A stretch of DNA of 64,000 bases. Origin: Bacteroidales bacterium (lineage in GTDB: Bacteria; Bacteroidota; Bacteroidia; Bacteroidales; UBA4417). The stretch covers positions 143,234 through 207,233 of the forward strand of contig JADJGZ010000006.1 in the NCBI GenBank assembly GCA_016707785.1, written 5' to 3'. The notes under the pieces are model-generated. The model saw nothing but the letters and a program-made list of their open reading frames with translations. It did not search any database and was not told where the DNA came from. Below are positions 28,930 to 38,546 of the stretch, one piece after another; position 1 is the first letter of the stretch; each line of letters starts with the position of its first letter. The translations under genes were made by a program, and so were the position numbers.

Positions 28930-29305
28930 ATGATATTTGGATTACGGTTTAAAACTTACTACTTGAAGGAATTCCTGGAATTTTTGAAGATTTAGCTATA
29001 TAAGTTTTTCAAAGTGGAACAAATAGCGACTAGTCCAGAATTCCGTGATCACATTGTCAAAATTTATGCCTAATAACATAAAGTGTTGTATAATAACAAT
29101 ATAAAAATTTACAGCGTATGACTGATTTAGGATTTTGTCCCAAATTGAAAGTGTTTGTTCAAAAAAGGTAAAAAATCATAATATTATTAAAATTCACTAA
29201 AAATGTACGTTGTAGTTAAATCTGCAAGGTAAAATTGTTATTTTTGCATTCACCCTGTTAGTAAGCATTGTATTGATTTAAATAGATGTAAACCAGAGTG
29301 TTTTT
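28930..29305. other. Intergenic region upstream of the tRNAs
   Basis: No gene is visible. A TATTTTTG -7-type element at 29239-29246 lies about 60 bases before tRNA-Pro and is the best candidate promoter for the tRNA pair. The leftward sugar-transferase promoter should also be here, but no clear -33/-7 pair stands out. Confidence 0.5.
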
Positions 29306-29379
<74 letters not shown>

Positions 29380-29445
29380 CAGTATGATTTTCTAGTGATC
29401 TATAATGTTCAATAGTTTTACAATTGGGTAACAAGTATTCTTAAA

Positions 29446-29518
29446 GCCACTTTAGCTCAGTTGGTAGAGCAGCGCATTCGTAATGCGCGGGTCGAGGGTT
29501 CGAGTCCCTTGAGTGGCT
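29446..29518 (+). tRNA. tRNA-Thr (anticodon CGT)
   Basis: A 73-base cloverleaf has acceptor stem GCCACTT/GAGTGGC (one G-T pair), a D-arm with TAGCTCAGTTGGTAGAGCA, anticodon stem GCGCA/TGCGC with loop TTCGTAA (anticodon CGT at 29479-29481), and T-loop GTTCGAGTC. It reads Thr codon ACG. It lies 66 bases after tRNA-Pro, so both may share a transcript. Confidence 0.97.
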
Positions 29519-29696
29519 CTTTATGACTAATACTTTCATTTATGGACAGGTTATAATATAAGAAGTGGGTATTATAAGTGTTCTTTTTAAAATTGGCTAT
29601 AAATATTTTCAAGAAAAGTTTTATATTTTCCAAAACCTTGATATTTTTACACATATTCTGAGAATAAAACTATGTTGTACTTGATAATATTTTACT

Positions 29697-30491
29697 ATGA
29701 GAAGCTATTATGCAATTATTGTTGAAGATGAAAAAAATGTCCGTGAGGCGTTGTTGGAATTATTAACTCAGAATTGCCCTCAAATTAAAGTATGCGGGAT
29801 GGCTGGTTCAGCCGGGGAGGCGCGTGTTTTATTAAAAAAAAATCAAGTAGATTTCATTTTTCTTGACATAGCGATGCCCAATGAAGATGGTTTTGTTTTT
29901 CTAAATTCTATTCCTAAGGAAAAGTACGGTGTTATTTTTACAACAGCTTATCATGAATTCGTTCTAAGAGCATTACGAGCAAATGCAGTGGATTATTTAT
30001 TAAAGCCAATTGATTCTGGTGAACTGCGTGAAGCTGTTTGCTAAAGCAATTCATTATCATAGACTAAGAGATAATGATTTTGAGGTTCTAAATGTGTATA
30101 GAAATTCACTAGATGGAGTAGAGGATCACTATATAACTTATGGAAAGAATATTTCACGTATAACTGTTGCGGAGCAATTTGGATACAAAATTATTAACTT
30201 ATATGAATTGATGTATCTTGAAGCTGACAGTAATTATACGACCTTGCACTTAGCTAATGGGAAAAGGATAATTGCTACACGTAATCTTGGAGAATTTGAA
30301 AAATAATAGAGAATCCGATGTTTTTTAGAAGACATAAAACGTTTTTGGTGAATGTAAAGTATATATCGGGCTATACAACAGTTGAAGGGAGTTTCGCGGA
30401 ATTGCATAACGGGATGAAACTTGCTATCTCAAGAAGGAAGATTATTGAATTCAGGATGTGGTTAAAAAAGTATTCAGCATCAATTGATTAA
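29697..30491 (+). CDS. LytTR-family response regulator, frame broken twice
   Basis: The first frame (29697-30044) encodes a receiver domain with IIVEDEKNVR, FIFLDIAMP (phospho-acceptor Asp) and DYLLKPID, then stops after an apparent extra T in the TTT at 30037-30039. The next frame carries the start of the LytTR DNA-binding domain (LMYLEADSNYTTLHLANGKRI) and stops after EFEK at the A-run 30299-30303. Adding one A there restores KIIENPMFFRRHKTFLVNV and continues to a stop at 30489-30491. The two indels cancel. The restored protein of about 264 residues is a normal LytTR regulator, and its stop lies at the kinase start. It probably pairs with the downstream sensor. Confidence 0.85.
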
Positions 30492-30492
30492 A

Positions 30493-33453
30493 GTGAAGCA
30501 GTTATTTGTGTTGTTTATTTTCATTCTTTTGGGGAGCTCTATGAGTGGTCAAAATCCTTTCATTCGGCACTATACAACGCTTGATGGACTGCCAAGCAAT
30601 ACCATTTATCAGATCTATCAGGATAGTAAGCGTTTTATTTGGTTTACCACTGATGCCGGAGTAGTCAGATTTGATGGTTCTACATTTACCAACTATCGTA
30701 AGGAAGATGGACTTAGTAGTAATGACGTAATTCGAATAAAAGAGGATTCACTTGGAAGAATATGGTTTTTCAATTATAATGCATCAGTAAATTATATGTT
30801 TTCAAATAAAATTTACTCTAGTAAAACCGCCCATTTTCTAAATGCACTTCAAGGGAAGGGCTTTATATTAGATTTCATAAATTATGGAGATAATATTCTA
30901 TTCTATAATCTTCAATGCGAGACTTTTTCAATGAATAAATACAATTTATCTATTAAGAATAGATTTTTCAAAAAGGCTGTTACACTTCCATTGAAATGGA
31001 ATTCGCGAGAAAGTGTTAGAGTATCCTTTGTTGAAAATTTTGAGAATCGTAAGTTGAGAATCTGGACTATTTATGGAATTTATTCACAAATTGATTTTTT
31101 CAGTAATCCAATTGTTGAAGATACTACTCTCAAAATTGAAAGTGTTTACCCGACAAAGAAAAGTTACTTCTATGCAAAAACTACTAATCTAGGTGTTATA
31201 AAAATTTCAAAGAATTTAAAATTTGAGAAATTATTTTTGCCTTTTGATTACAACAGCGTGAAGTTTATATTGGAAGATAGTGAAGGGTTTTTGTGGATAT
31301 CTGCATATGATAAAGGAGTATTTTGTTATAATGGAAATCAATTATTAAAATGGTTAGATATAAAAGAGGCTCTTTATCTATTTGAGGATAATGAAAAGAA
31401 TATATGGGTTAGTTCCCAGTCAAATGGAGTTTTTGTAGTTAGAAGAGAAGTATTAAATCAAAATCACATTGATTTAGAATATTTCAATAGGCTGGAATTG
31501 AAGCAATTAAGTTTTGGCTCTTTTGGTGGAATTTGGTGTTCTGATGGTTATTCAATTTTTCTATATAATAATTCAAAGATAATCAGAAAAGATGTCTCTA
31601 CTAATGATAATATTTTTGAGATTATTCATCATTTTAATGATCAATCAATGTTTGTTGCCAAAAGGAATAAGTATTTTTATTTTTTAAAACACATTGGTGA
31701 AGATAATTTGGATACTAAAATTAATATTGTAAGCGAAAAAAGAATTGACCTTTCAATAAAAAAAATACTTGTAGATAATAATACTAAGAGCTTTGTTCTT
31801 TTTGACCAAAATAGAATTATTGAAGGAGATATTAAATCAAAATTTAACAATTTAAAAATAACATATGTTCCGGGTAGGATTAATAATGCATACTTTGATT
31901 CTAAGAATAGATTAATTATTAATGGAAGAAGGAATTATTTTTTTAGCAGAGGTCAATTATTGCCTTGTTTTTTGCTAAGTCCATTTGATGGATCTGTTAT
32001 AGTTGACCATTTGACAATTGATCGTGAGACCGAGATATTGAATCTAGATGGAGAAAGGCTGTGGCTAATTTATAAGTCACGCCGCTATGATTTACTAGAA
32101 GATTCTTACAAATCTATTAATGCCTACATAAAAAAAATCCTATACTTCGATAATTCCTTATATTTTTCAACGAATTCAAATATCTATCGTTGTGATAACC
32201 CGAAGAATATTTTAATGAATAATCGTTTGACTGTTCAACCATTAGAGTTAAACCTAAGATCGATAAATGACTTTATGATCTACAATGATTCTATTTATAT
32301 CGCTTCTAAAGATGGCTTAACTGTGATTAGTGATTCATATTTCAGAAAAAAAGTTTCTGTTCCACCTAGACCATATACAAAATCTGTTTTAATTAACAAT
32401 ATTAATATTCAAGAGATTCCCCAAGAGATAAAGGTAACAGGTAAAAACACTATATCAATACATTTTAAATGTATTGATTATGCTGTAAATTCATACATTT
32501 ATTCTTATAGTTTAGAAGGATTAGGAAATGTTGACTCTGTCTCTAAAGGTAATGATCTTGATGTAGTTTTCCAAAACCTCCCTAAAGGTCATTATGTATT
32601 CAAACTTAGGGTTAGAAAGGCTAATTCCGATTGGAGTGAAACTCTGGAACTCCCTATCATAATAAAACCAACTTTTTATGAATACCCCGCTTTTTGGGTT
32701 CTTATTTTTCTGATCCTTATTTTTATTGGTATTCAGACTTTTATGCAACTCAAGCAGATGAGATTGAATCGAATAGAAAATAACCATCAACTGGTAATGT
32801 TAGAGCAAAAAGCATTATTGTCAATGATGAATCCTCATTTCATCTTTAACTCCCTGGGCTCGATTCAAAATTTTATGCTTAGAAATAGATCAGGAGAAGC
32901 ACTTCTTTACCTTAGCCAGTTCTCCAGACTCATCCGACAAAATTTCAATGCAGTAAATGTTGCAGTGATTAACCTTGAAGATGAAATTGATAGGCTTAAA
33001 AATTATCTGGAATTGGAACAAATAAGACTTGAGAATAAATTTGAATACTTCATTGAGATTGATGGAGGTTTTAGTGAGGATGTTTTTTTTATCCCGAGTA
33101 TGATTATTCAACCCTTCGCTGAGAATGCTGTTTGGCACGGAATAGCATCAATCAATTATAAGGGTATTATTAGAATTAAATTTATTTATGTTACAGATGA
33201 TATTATAAAAGTTATCATAGAAGATAATGGCGTTGGCATCCAAGACAATAAAAACTCAAAAAAGAAGTCACTTTCACATCTGCATCAAGGAATGAAAATG
33301 ACTAAAAGAAGATTGATGCTGCTTGGAGAAAAAATCAAATCAAAATCTGTTCTGGAAATCACCCCATTATCTCCAAATAATAAATTTCCTGGAACCAGGA
33401 TTGTTATTCACTTGCCTTTTTATAATGAAAACACTCAAAATGTGACCGATTGA
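30493..33453 (+). CDS. LytS-type sensor histidine kinase with two-component regulator propeller
   Basis: I place the start at the GTG at 30493, giving the signal peptide MKQLFVLFIFILLGSSMSGQ; a TTG at 30484 is the alternative. The long extracytoplasmic region (to about residue 720) starts with HYTTLDGLPSNTIYQIYQDSKRFIWF, the hallmark of beta-propeller sensor repeats, followed by a Y_Y_Y-like segment and a TM helix (FWVLIFLILIFIGIQTF). The cytoplasmic part is a His_kinase domain with the phospho-acceptor His in MNPHFIFNSL, the N-box AENAVWHGI and the G-box NGVGI. Periplasmic ligand sensing would phosphorylate the LytTR regulator encoded immediately upstream. Confidence 0.92.
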   Translation: MKQLFVLFIFILLGSSMSGQNPFIRHYTTLDGLPSNTIYQIYQDSKRFIWFTTDAGVVRFDGSTFTNYRKEDGLSSNDVIRIKEDSLGRIWFFNYNASVNYMFSNKIYSSKTAHFLNALQGKGFILDFINYGDNILFYNLQCETFSMNKYNLSIKNRFFKKAVTLPLKWNSRESVRVSFVENFENRKLRIWTIYGIYSQIDFFSNPIVEDTTLKIESVYPTKKSYFYAKTTNLGVIKISKNLKFEKLFLPFDYNSVKFILEDSEGFLWISAYDKGVFCYNGNQLLKWLDIKEALYLFEDNEKNIWVSSQSNGVFVVRREVLNQNHIDLEYFNRLELKQLSFGSFGGIWCSDGYSIFLYNNSKIIRKDVSTNDNIFEIIHHFNDQSMFVAKRNKYFYFLKHIGEDNLDTKINIVSEKRIDLSIKKILVDNNTKSFVLFDQNRIIEGDIKSKFNNLKITYVPGRINNAYFDSKNRLIINGRRNYFFSRGQLLPCFLLSPFDGSVIVDHLTIDRETEILNLDGERLWLIYKSRRYDLLEDSYKSINAYIKKILYFDNSLYFSTNSNIYRCDNPKNILMNNRLTVQPLELNLRSINDFMIYNDSIYIASKDGLTVISDSYFRKKVSVPPRPYTKSVLINNINIQEIPQEIKVTGKNTISIHFKCIDYAVNSYIYSYSLEGLGNVDSVSKGNDLDVVFQNLPKGHYVFKLRVRKANSDWSETLELPIIIKPTFYEYPAFWVLIFLILIFIGIQTFMQLKQMRLNRIENNHQLVMLEQKALLSMMNPHFIFNSLGSIQNFMLRNRSGEALLYLSQFSRLIRQNFNAVNVAVINLEDEIDRLKNYLELEQIRLENKFEYFIEIDGGFSEDVFFIPSMIIQPFAENAVWHGIASINYKGIIRIKFIYVTDDIIKVIIEDNGVGIQDNKNSKKKSLSHLHQGMKMTKRRLMLLGEKIKSKSVLEITPLSPNNKFPGTRIVIHLPFYNENTQNVTD

Positions 33454-33797
33454 GAGGAAATTCTGTTTATACCCATATTGATTTATACTTTTTATTATTG
33501 CCTCAGTTTACCGTTAAATCATCCATAAGCGCCCTTCATACAGAATTTACTACCGTTTAATCATCGGTCAGGTTTCATTATTTAATTTGCTATTATCTTT
33601 ACCACAGAGTTTTAACTCTATCTGTATAAGGTATAAGTTCTGAAATTTTCCCATTGAATTCAGACTTCTTTTCCTAAAGCAGAAATGGATTAATTGCAAA
33701 TTTGAAATCTTGTTTTTTATATCGCTCTTTGCATAAAAGTGAGGAAGTTTTATTGTCATCTAAACATCGATGACTAGTATATTCTGTTTTTTATATT
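33454..33797. other. Intergenic region, nothing recognised
   Basis: These 344 AT-rich bases between the sensor kinase and the terminator before meaB hold no supported gene, RNA or repeat that I can see. Confidence 0.5.
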
Positions 33798-33829
33798 ACA
33801 GCTATCCCAAAATTGGATAGCTGTTTTTG
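33798..33829 (+). terminator. Hairpin with T-run
   Basis: A perfect 10-bp stem (ACAGCTATCC and its complement) with a 7-base loop is followed by TTTTT. It fits a rho-independent terminator for rightward transcription from the kinase and sits just upstream of the meaB promoter. Confidence 0.8.
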
Positions 33830-33833
33830 TATT

Positions 33834-33864
33834 ATTGATTCGGATAGCTAAATATTTAACTTTG
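33834..33864 (+). promoter_or_regulatory. Bacteroidota-type promoter of meaB
   Basis: A TAACTTTG -7 element (33857-33864) matches TAnnTTTG. ATTG at 33834-33837, 19 bases upstream, is a partial -33 TTTG. The start codon at 33886 lies 21 bases downstream. Confidence 0.6.
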
Positions 33865-33885
33865 CATAGTCGTTTATTCCTTTTT

Positions 33886-34989
33886 ATGGGTTCAAAAAAA
33901 CTGCATAACACTAACTCCGCTATCAAAATAAATACGGGGGTGAGTAAACCTTGTGCATTAAATACTATAGCTGCAAATAAATATAAGTCCTTTAACAGGA
34001 GGTATTTATCAGTAGATGAGTACACCTCTGGTATATTACGTGGTGATAGAGCTATCTTAAGTAAAGCTATAACACTAATTGAAAGTTCTCTTTTAGATCA
34101 CCAAGCTAATGCTCAGGAATTGATCAAATCTTGCCTGCCCTATGCCGGGAATTCGATCAGGATTGGAATAACTGGTGTTCCAGGAGTTGGAAAGAGCACA
34201 TTCATTGAAGCAATGGGGAAGTTCCTTATCAAGAATGGAAGAAAAATAGCTGTTCTTGCCATTGACCCAAGTAGCTCTAAAACAAATGGTAGCATACTTG
34301 GTGATAAAACAAGGATGGAAGAACTTTCTAAAGAATCCAATGCATTCATAAGACCCACTCCTTCTAGTGGCTCGTTAGGTGGTGTTGCACGCAAAACCAG
34401 GGAATCTATTATTCTTTGTGAAGCTGCCGGTTTCGATACAATTATAGTCGAAACTGTCGGAGTGGGACAAAGTGAAACCGAAGTACATTCTATGGTTGAC
34501 TTTTTCTTACTCTTAATGCTTGCTGGGGCCGGAGATGAATTACAGGGAATTAAAAGAGGAATAATGGAAATGGCTGATGCTATTATTATCCACAAAGCAG
34601 ATGGAGATAATATCAACAGAGCCCAATTATCTCTTTCTGAAATTAAGAATGCTATTCATCTGTTCCATCCCAGTGAATCTGGTTGGATTACCACAGCAGA
34701 TCACTGTTCATCATTGACAAACGATGGAATTGATAGAATCTGGAAAACAATTTTAGAATATATCAACGTGACAAAGTCAAATAATTTCTTCTTCAAACAT
34801 CGAACTTCCCAATCTTTAAGGGTTTTTCATCAAGCCCTTAATCAGAAAATGATTGGTCTCATGTATGAACAATCCTCCTTTAAAAGAAAGATTAAACAGA
34901 AAGAAGAAGAGGTCAGTAATGGCAAACAAAGTGCTTATACTGCTGCACAGGAATTATTTGAAATGTTTGTTAAAGAGATATCTGTTTAG
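33886..34989 (+). CDS. meaB: Methylmalonyl-CoA mutase-associated GTPase
   Basis: The start is set at the ATG at 33886 because it follows a -7 element that ends at 33864; the open frame from 33835 would begin inside the promoter. The 367-residue G3E-type GTPase has the P-loop GVPGVGKST (residues 97-105), AIDPSSSKTNGSILGDKTRM, the switch region ETVGVGQSE, and a KADGDN base-specificity loop in place of the usual NKAD. MeaB protects and loads B12 into methylmalonyl-CoA mutase. No mutase gene is in this window, so it acts with one encoded elsewhere. Confidence 0.93.
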   Translation: MGSKKLHNTNSAIKINTGVSKPCALNTIAANKYKSFNRRYLSVDEYTSGILRGDRAILSKAITLIESSLLDHQANAQELIKSCLPYAGNSIRIGITGVPGVGKSTFIEAMGKFLIKNGRKIAVLAIDPSSSKTNGSILGDKTRMEELSKESNAFIRPTPSSGSLGGVARKTRESIILCEAAGFDTIIVETVGVGQSETEVHSMVDFFLLLMLAGAGDELQGIKRGIMEMADAIIIHKADGDNINRAQLSLSEIKNAIHLFHPSESGWITTADHCSSLTNDGIDRIWKTILEYINVTKSNNFFFKHRTSQSLRVFHQALNQKMIGLMYEQSSFKRKIKQKEEEVSNGKQSAYTAAQELFEMFVKEISV

Positions 34990-35256
34990 TTACTTATGTC
35001 AGCTATAAATTCCTGTTATTTTCATCTATGTCTTTGTTTCGTGATGAATCCTAAATATAATAATACAATGCTGTCTCATTCATTGAAATCAAATATTCCA
35101 AGATAATCGTCTATTAAGAGTTTGGGGTTTAATTTCCTGGATTATTACTCAATATTTGAGCTATGGGGTCAATTTTAAGTTCTTTTATTTGATTATAAGG
35201 GAGGTAATTACTGGCTATTTAAAAGTATATTTTATATATTTGTATTTTTTATTTTC

Positions 35257-35289
35257 TTTGTAAAGCCAATCAAAAAGTTTCTATTTTTG
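35257..35289 (+). promoter_or_regulatory. Promoter of glutamine synthetase
   Basis: A TTTG (-33, 35257-35260) is separated by 21 bases from TATTTTTG (-7, 35282-35289), an excellent match to the Bacteroidota consensus. The ATG at 35309 lies 20 bases downstream, implying a very short leader. The remaining 267 bases back to meaB show nothing else. Confidence 0.8.
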
Positions 35290-35308
35290 CTTGATTTATC
35301 AAGAGATT

Positions 35309-36826
35309 ATGAAGAACCCATTTGAGAATAGTTTAACAGAAATGAATCCCAATTCACTTGTTCAATACCTGAATAAACCAAGTGAAGAATTTACCAAAGC
35401 TGATTTAATTAGATATATAGATGATCATAATATTTCTATGATCAATTTCCGCTATACCGGTGGTGATGGCAGGCTCAAAACGCTGAATTTTGTCATCAAT
35501 AATAAGGAACACCTCGACAACATTCTTACCACCGGGGAACGTGTAGATGGCTCCAGTTTATTCCCGTTTATTAAAGCTGGCAGTAGTGACCTCTACGTTA
35601 TTCCCAGGTATAAGACTGCTTTCCTGAATCCTTTCAGCACCATCCCATCATTAGATATTCTTTGTTCCTATTATGATAAAAATGGGGCTCCTTTAGAGAG
35701 TTCTCCTGAATATATTCTTCAGCAAGCTCATAAAGCATTAAGAGAAAAAACCGGGCTTGATTTTGAAGTGATGGGTGAGTTGGAATACTATGTAATCAGT
35801 TCCGCAAAGGAATTATTTCAACCTGCTGATCAGAAGGGTTATCATGAAGCTTTCCCTTTTGCGAAATGGGAACAACTAAGAACAGAAGCTATGTTAGCTA
35901 TAGCCCAAACTGGAGGTAAAATCAAATATGGACACTCAGAAGTGGGCAATTTTTTCCAGAATGGCTTAGAATATGAACAAAATGAAATAGAATTTCTGCC
36001 TACTAAATTAGAAGATGCAGCAGATCAATTAGTTATTGCTAAGTGGATTCTAAGAACCTTAGCTTATAAGTATGGTGTATCAGTTACCTTTGCTCCAAAA
36101 ATTACTATTGGCAAGGCTGGTAGTGGTCTGCATATTCATACAAGACTTTTGAAAAATGGTAAAAATGCAATGGTTGAATCCGGCGTTTTGAGTAAAACAG
36201 CCAAAAAAGCCATTGCGGGTTATCTTGAACTAGCTCCTTCCTTAACTGCCTTTGGAAATACAAATCCAACTTCCTATTTTAGGTTGGTTCCCCATCAGGA
36301 AGCTCCAACAAACATTTGCTGGGGTGATCGTAACCGGTCAGTACTTGTTAGAGTTCCATTGGGTTGGTCAGGTAATAATAGCATGATCTATCATGCAAAC
36401 CCTAACGAAAGAATTATAGATCAAGATTTTAGTAGTAAGCAAACTGTGGAATTCCGCTGTCCGGACGGTTCAGCTGATATCTATCTTTTACTTGCTGGAC
36501 TAACAGTTGCAGCCAGGCATGGTCTAGAATTGAATCAATCACTGGCTATTGCTGAACAAACTTATGTGGATGTGAATATTTTTGATGATGAACACAAGGA
36601 AAGGGTTGCTAAGCTGAAACAATTACCAGTTTCATGCTGGGATTCAGCCGATAGACTTCTTGAGCAGGCTGAAATCTATCAAAAGTATAATGTTTTTCCA
36701 GTGTCAGTAATTGAAGGTACGGCAAGAAAATTGAAATCGTTTAATGACAAAGGATTGAGGGAGAAGTTAGAGAAAGACCAGGAACAACTTCAGAAATTGG
36801 TCAACCAATATATTCATTGTGGATGA
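35309..36826 (+). CDS. glnA: Glutamine synthetase family protein
   Basis: The start is the ATG at 35309, not the TTG at 35291, which lies next to the -7 box. The 505-residue protein has the beta-grasp N-terminal part (NFRYTGGDGRLKTLNFVI) and the catalytic barrel with EVMGELEYYVIS, GHSEVGNFFQNGLEYEQNEIEF (metal-binding Glu residues), GSGLHIHTRL and NPTSYFRLVPHQEAPTNICWGDRNRS. It would make glutamine from glutamate, ammonia and ATP, and so supply the nitrogen donor used by the asparagine-synthetase-type enzymes of the glycan cluster. Length and motifs fit a GlnA-like type I enzyme; a related ligase is possible. Confidence 0.9.
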   Translation: MKNPFENSLTEMNPNSLVQYLNKPSEEFTKADLIRYIDDHNISMINFRYTGGDGRLKTLNFVINNKEHLDNILTTGERVDGSSLFPFIKAGSSDLYVIPRYKTAFLNPFSTIPSLDILCSYYDKNGAPLESSPEYILQQAHKALREKTGLDFEVMGELEYYVISSAKELFQPADQKGYHEAFPFAKWEQLRTEAMLAIAQTGGKIKYGHSEVGNFFQNGLEYEQNEIEFLPTKLEDAADQLVIAKWILRTLAYKYGVSVTFAPKITIGKAGSGLHIHTRLLKNGKNAMVESGVLSKTAKKAIAGYLELAPSLTAFGNTNPTSYFRLVPHQEAPTNICWGDRNRSVLVRVPLGWSGNNSMIYHANPNERIIDQDFSSKQTVEFRCPDGSADIYLLLAGLTVAARHGLELNQSLAIAEQTYVDVNIFDDEHKERVAKLKQLPVSCWDSADRLLEQAEIYQKYNVFPVSVIEGTARKLKSFNDKGLREKLEKDQEQLQKLVNQYIHCG

Positions 36827-36987
36827 TCTGAAACATAAGTTATAAAATTATGGAGAGTAGGGCCTCCACAGTGAAATGTTTTTTTGAGGCATATACTGTC
36901 TAATATTGAATTTGGCTGTAATGCACCCATGTTAACATTTCAGTTAACAAATCGTAAGATGATATGCATAATGATAAATTTTGTTTG

Positions 36988-37008
36988 AGGTGCCTCCGGC
37001 ACCTTTTT
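36988..37008 (+). terminator. Terminator after glutamine synthetase
   Basis: A 7-bp stem (AGGTGCC/GGCACCT) with a 3-base loop is followed by a T-run. It is a typical rho-independent terminator. Confidence 0.8.
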
Positions 37009-37109
37009 ATTTGAAAGAAATGCTCAGAAGCTTTGATAATTTTCAACTTAAATTTAAATTTTCAAGGATATATTAAACGTAGGTAACATGGAAACTAAAA
37101 TTTAGCAAC

Positions 37110-38003
37110 TTGACGGGTTCAAGATCGATTTCTCATTTTGCAATGATAGGTGCTACTTTACTTTTTAGCATCAATTATTGGGTAGCCAAGGGTCTCATGC
37201 CGGACCATTTGCTTCCAATGCAAATTATTTTTCTCAGGATTGCTGGATCTTTATTCCTTTTCTTTTTATTAGATATGATGATTTTAAGGGTTAAAGTCAA
37301 CAGAATCGAACGATCTGATATGCCTAGGATTATTCTGGCAGGTATGTTAGGAATAGCATTGAACCAAATCTTGTTTTTCTCAGGATTGAATTTGACCACT
37401 CCCATCGACACCGCTATAATCAATTCCAGTAACCCTCTGATGGTAATTCTGCTATCCTCTATTTTAACCAGAGAAAAATTAAAGGTCTTAAAGTTAGCCG
37501 GGATAGTTTTTGGGGCAACAGGAGCTATAATTCTGGTATTCTTTAGTCAGTTAAATTCAGCTCTTGAAGGTAGTTTCTTAGGAAACCTGATGATTCTGGC
37601 AAATACACTGAGTTGGAGTTTCTATCTGGTAATAGCCAAACCTCTATTTGAGAAGTATCATCCTTTACTGGTCATGAAATGGGTATTTTTCTTCGGATTT
37701 CTTTTTTCTTTGCCATTTACATCTTCATCAATGTTTAATTTTTCCTTTTCTGGATTATCATTAAATGTAATTGGCTCAATTCTTTATATTGTACTTGGTA
37801 CCACATTCCTTGCTTACTTATTGATTACTTATGGATTGAAAAATTTATCTGCTTCTGTCGTTTCTGTATATACTTATATGCAACCAGTTATCGTAGCAAT
37901 AATTGGAATTATCTTCTTTACTGAAAAGATTACCTTGATCAAGGTACTAGCTATTGCCTTGGTTTTCCTTGGAGTTATTACAGTTAGCCGTGCCAGGAAA
38001 TAA
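37110..38003 (+). CDS. EamA/DMT-family transporter
   Basis: This roughly 297-residue integral membrane protein has ten hydrophobic segments in two EamA halves (first about residues 8-140, second about 150-295), with the AILVSRARK-type basic end, as in drug/metabolite exporters. The start is uncertain. In the present frame only a TTG at 37110 or ATG at 37143 is available, but removing one T from the TTT at 37101-37103 would join an ATG at 37088 (METKISNLTG) to the frame. Substrate is unknown. Confidence 0.88.
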   Translation: MTGSRSISHFAMIGATLLFSINYWVAKGLMPDHLLPMQIIFLRIAGSLFLFFLLDMMILRVKVNRIERSDMPRIILAGMLGIALNQILFFSGLNLTTPIDTAIINSSNPLMVILLSSILTREKLKVLKLAGIVFGATGAIILVFFSQLNSALEGSFLGNLMILANTLSWSFYLVIAKPLFEKYHPLLVMKWVFFFGFLFSLPFTSSSMFNFSFSGLSLNVIGSILYIVLGTTFLAYLLITYGLKNLSASVVSVYTYMQPVIVAIIGIIFFTEKITLIKVLAIALVFLGVITVSRARK

Positions 38004-38036
38004 AAAGTCTGTTCACTTTTGATGAACAGACTTTTT
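38002..38036. terminator. Bidirectional terminator between DMT transporter and ferredoxin
   Basis: A perfect 14-bp stem (AAAAAGTCTGTTCA and its complement) with a 7-base loop has A- and T-runs on both sides, so it should stop transcription from both convergent genes. Confidence 0.9.
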
Positions 38037-38063
38037 GCATTCTGCAGGATAGTTTTAGTCTAA

Positions 38064-38231
38064 TTATGCAGGATGGATAGCTTCAACTGGGCACACATCA
38101 GCACATGAACCACAATCGGTACATACATCAGCGTCAATCTTATAGATATCACCTTCGGAGATAGCTTCCACAGGGCATTCATCAATGCAGGTGCCGCAAG
38201 CGGTGCAGTCGTCAGAAATTACGTAAGCCAT
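38064..38231 (-). CDS. 2[4Fe-4S] ferredoxin
   Basis: A 55-residue frame starts at the ATG at 38231 (MAYVISDDCTACGTC). It contains two CxxCxxCxxxCP clusters (CTACGTCIDECP and CTDCGSCADVCP), the pattern of clostridial-type ferredoxins. It carries low-potential electrons in the cytoplasm. It is divergent from korA, so it is a good candidate electron partner of that oxidoreductase. A TATATTTG -7 element lies at 38258-38265. It is too short to be found by long-ORF searches. Confidence 0.95.
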   Translation of the reverse strand: MAYVISDDCTACGTCIDECPVEAISEGDIYKIDADVCTDCGSCADVCPVEAIHPA

Positions 38232-38257
38232 TTTATAAGTTTTTTGGTTATTGGATG

Positions 38258-38265
38258 CAAATATA
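38258..38265 (-). promoter_or_regulatory. -7 promoter element of the ferredoxin gene
   Basis: On the minus strand the sequence reads TATATTTG, a TAnnTTTG match 26 bases before the ferredoxin ATG. No clear -33 partner was found. Confidence 0.55.
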
Positions 38266-38511
38266 GTCAGTATTTTATATACACTTCTTAAGAGATTGTA
38301 TTTAGATTGTATCTAAATTATCTAATTAGCGATAATCTATACCATAATTTGTAGTGTTATGGGTAAGAGATCGATGGGTTTTTTCAGGTTTATATGATTG
38401 ATAATGAATTAGTAATACTAATTCTATTTTTTACTTTGATATGATTGTAAGTCTTAAATGGTTAGAATCTAAAATAAAAAAAATATCGATGACCACTTTT
38501 AATAAAACATA

Positions 38512-38519
38512 TAACTTTG
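38512..38519 (+). promoter_or_regulatory. -7 promoter element of korA
   Basis: TAACTTTG matches TAnnTTTG and lies 27 bases before the korA ATG at 38547. The -33 region is weak. Confidence 0.55.
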
Positions 38520-38546
38520 CAAATCATTCAATCAATCTGCATAAGC

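Noticed and set aside
29457..29654. 65-residue minus-strand ORF over tRNA-Thr
   Set aside because: It overlaps a clear tRNA on the other strand and is a known artefact type of translated tRNA.
29697..30491. Phase variation by homopolymer slippage in the regulator and other genes
   Set aside because: The runs are only 3-5 bases and a core metabolic gene shows the same type of indel, so sequence error is simpler.
37110..38003. Frameshift in the DMT transporter as proof of a broken gene
   Set aside because: Only the start region is affected and the protein from 37110 is complete, so it was left as a start-site question.
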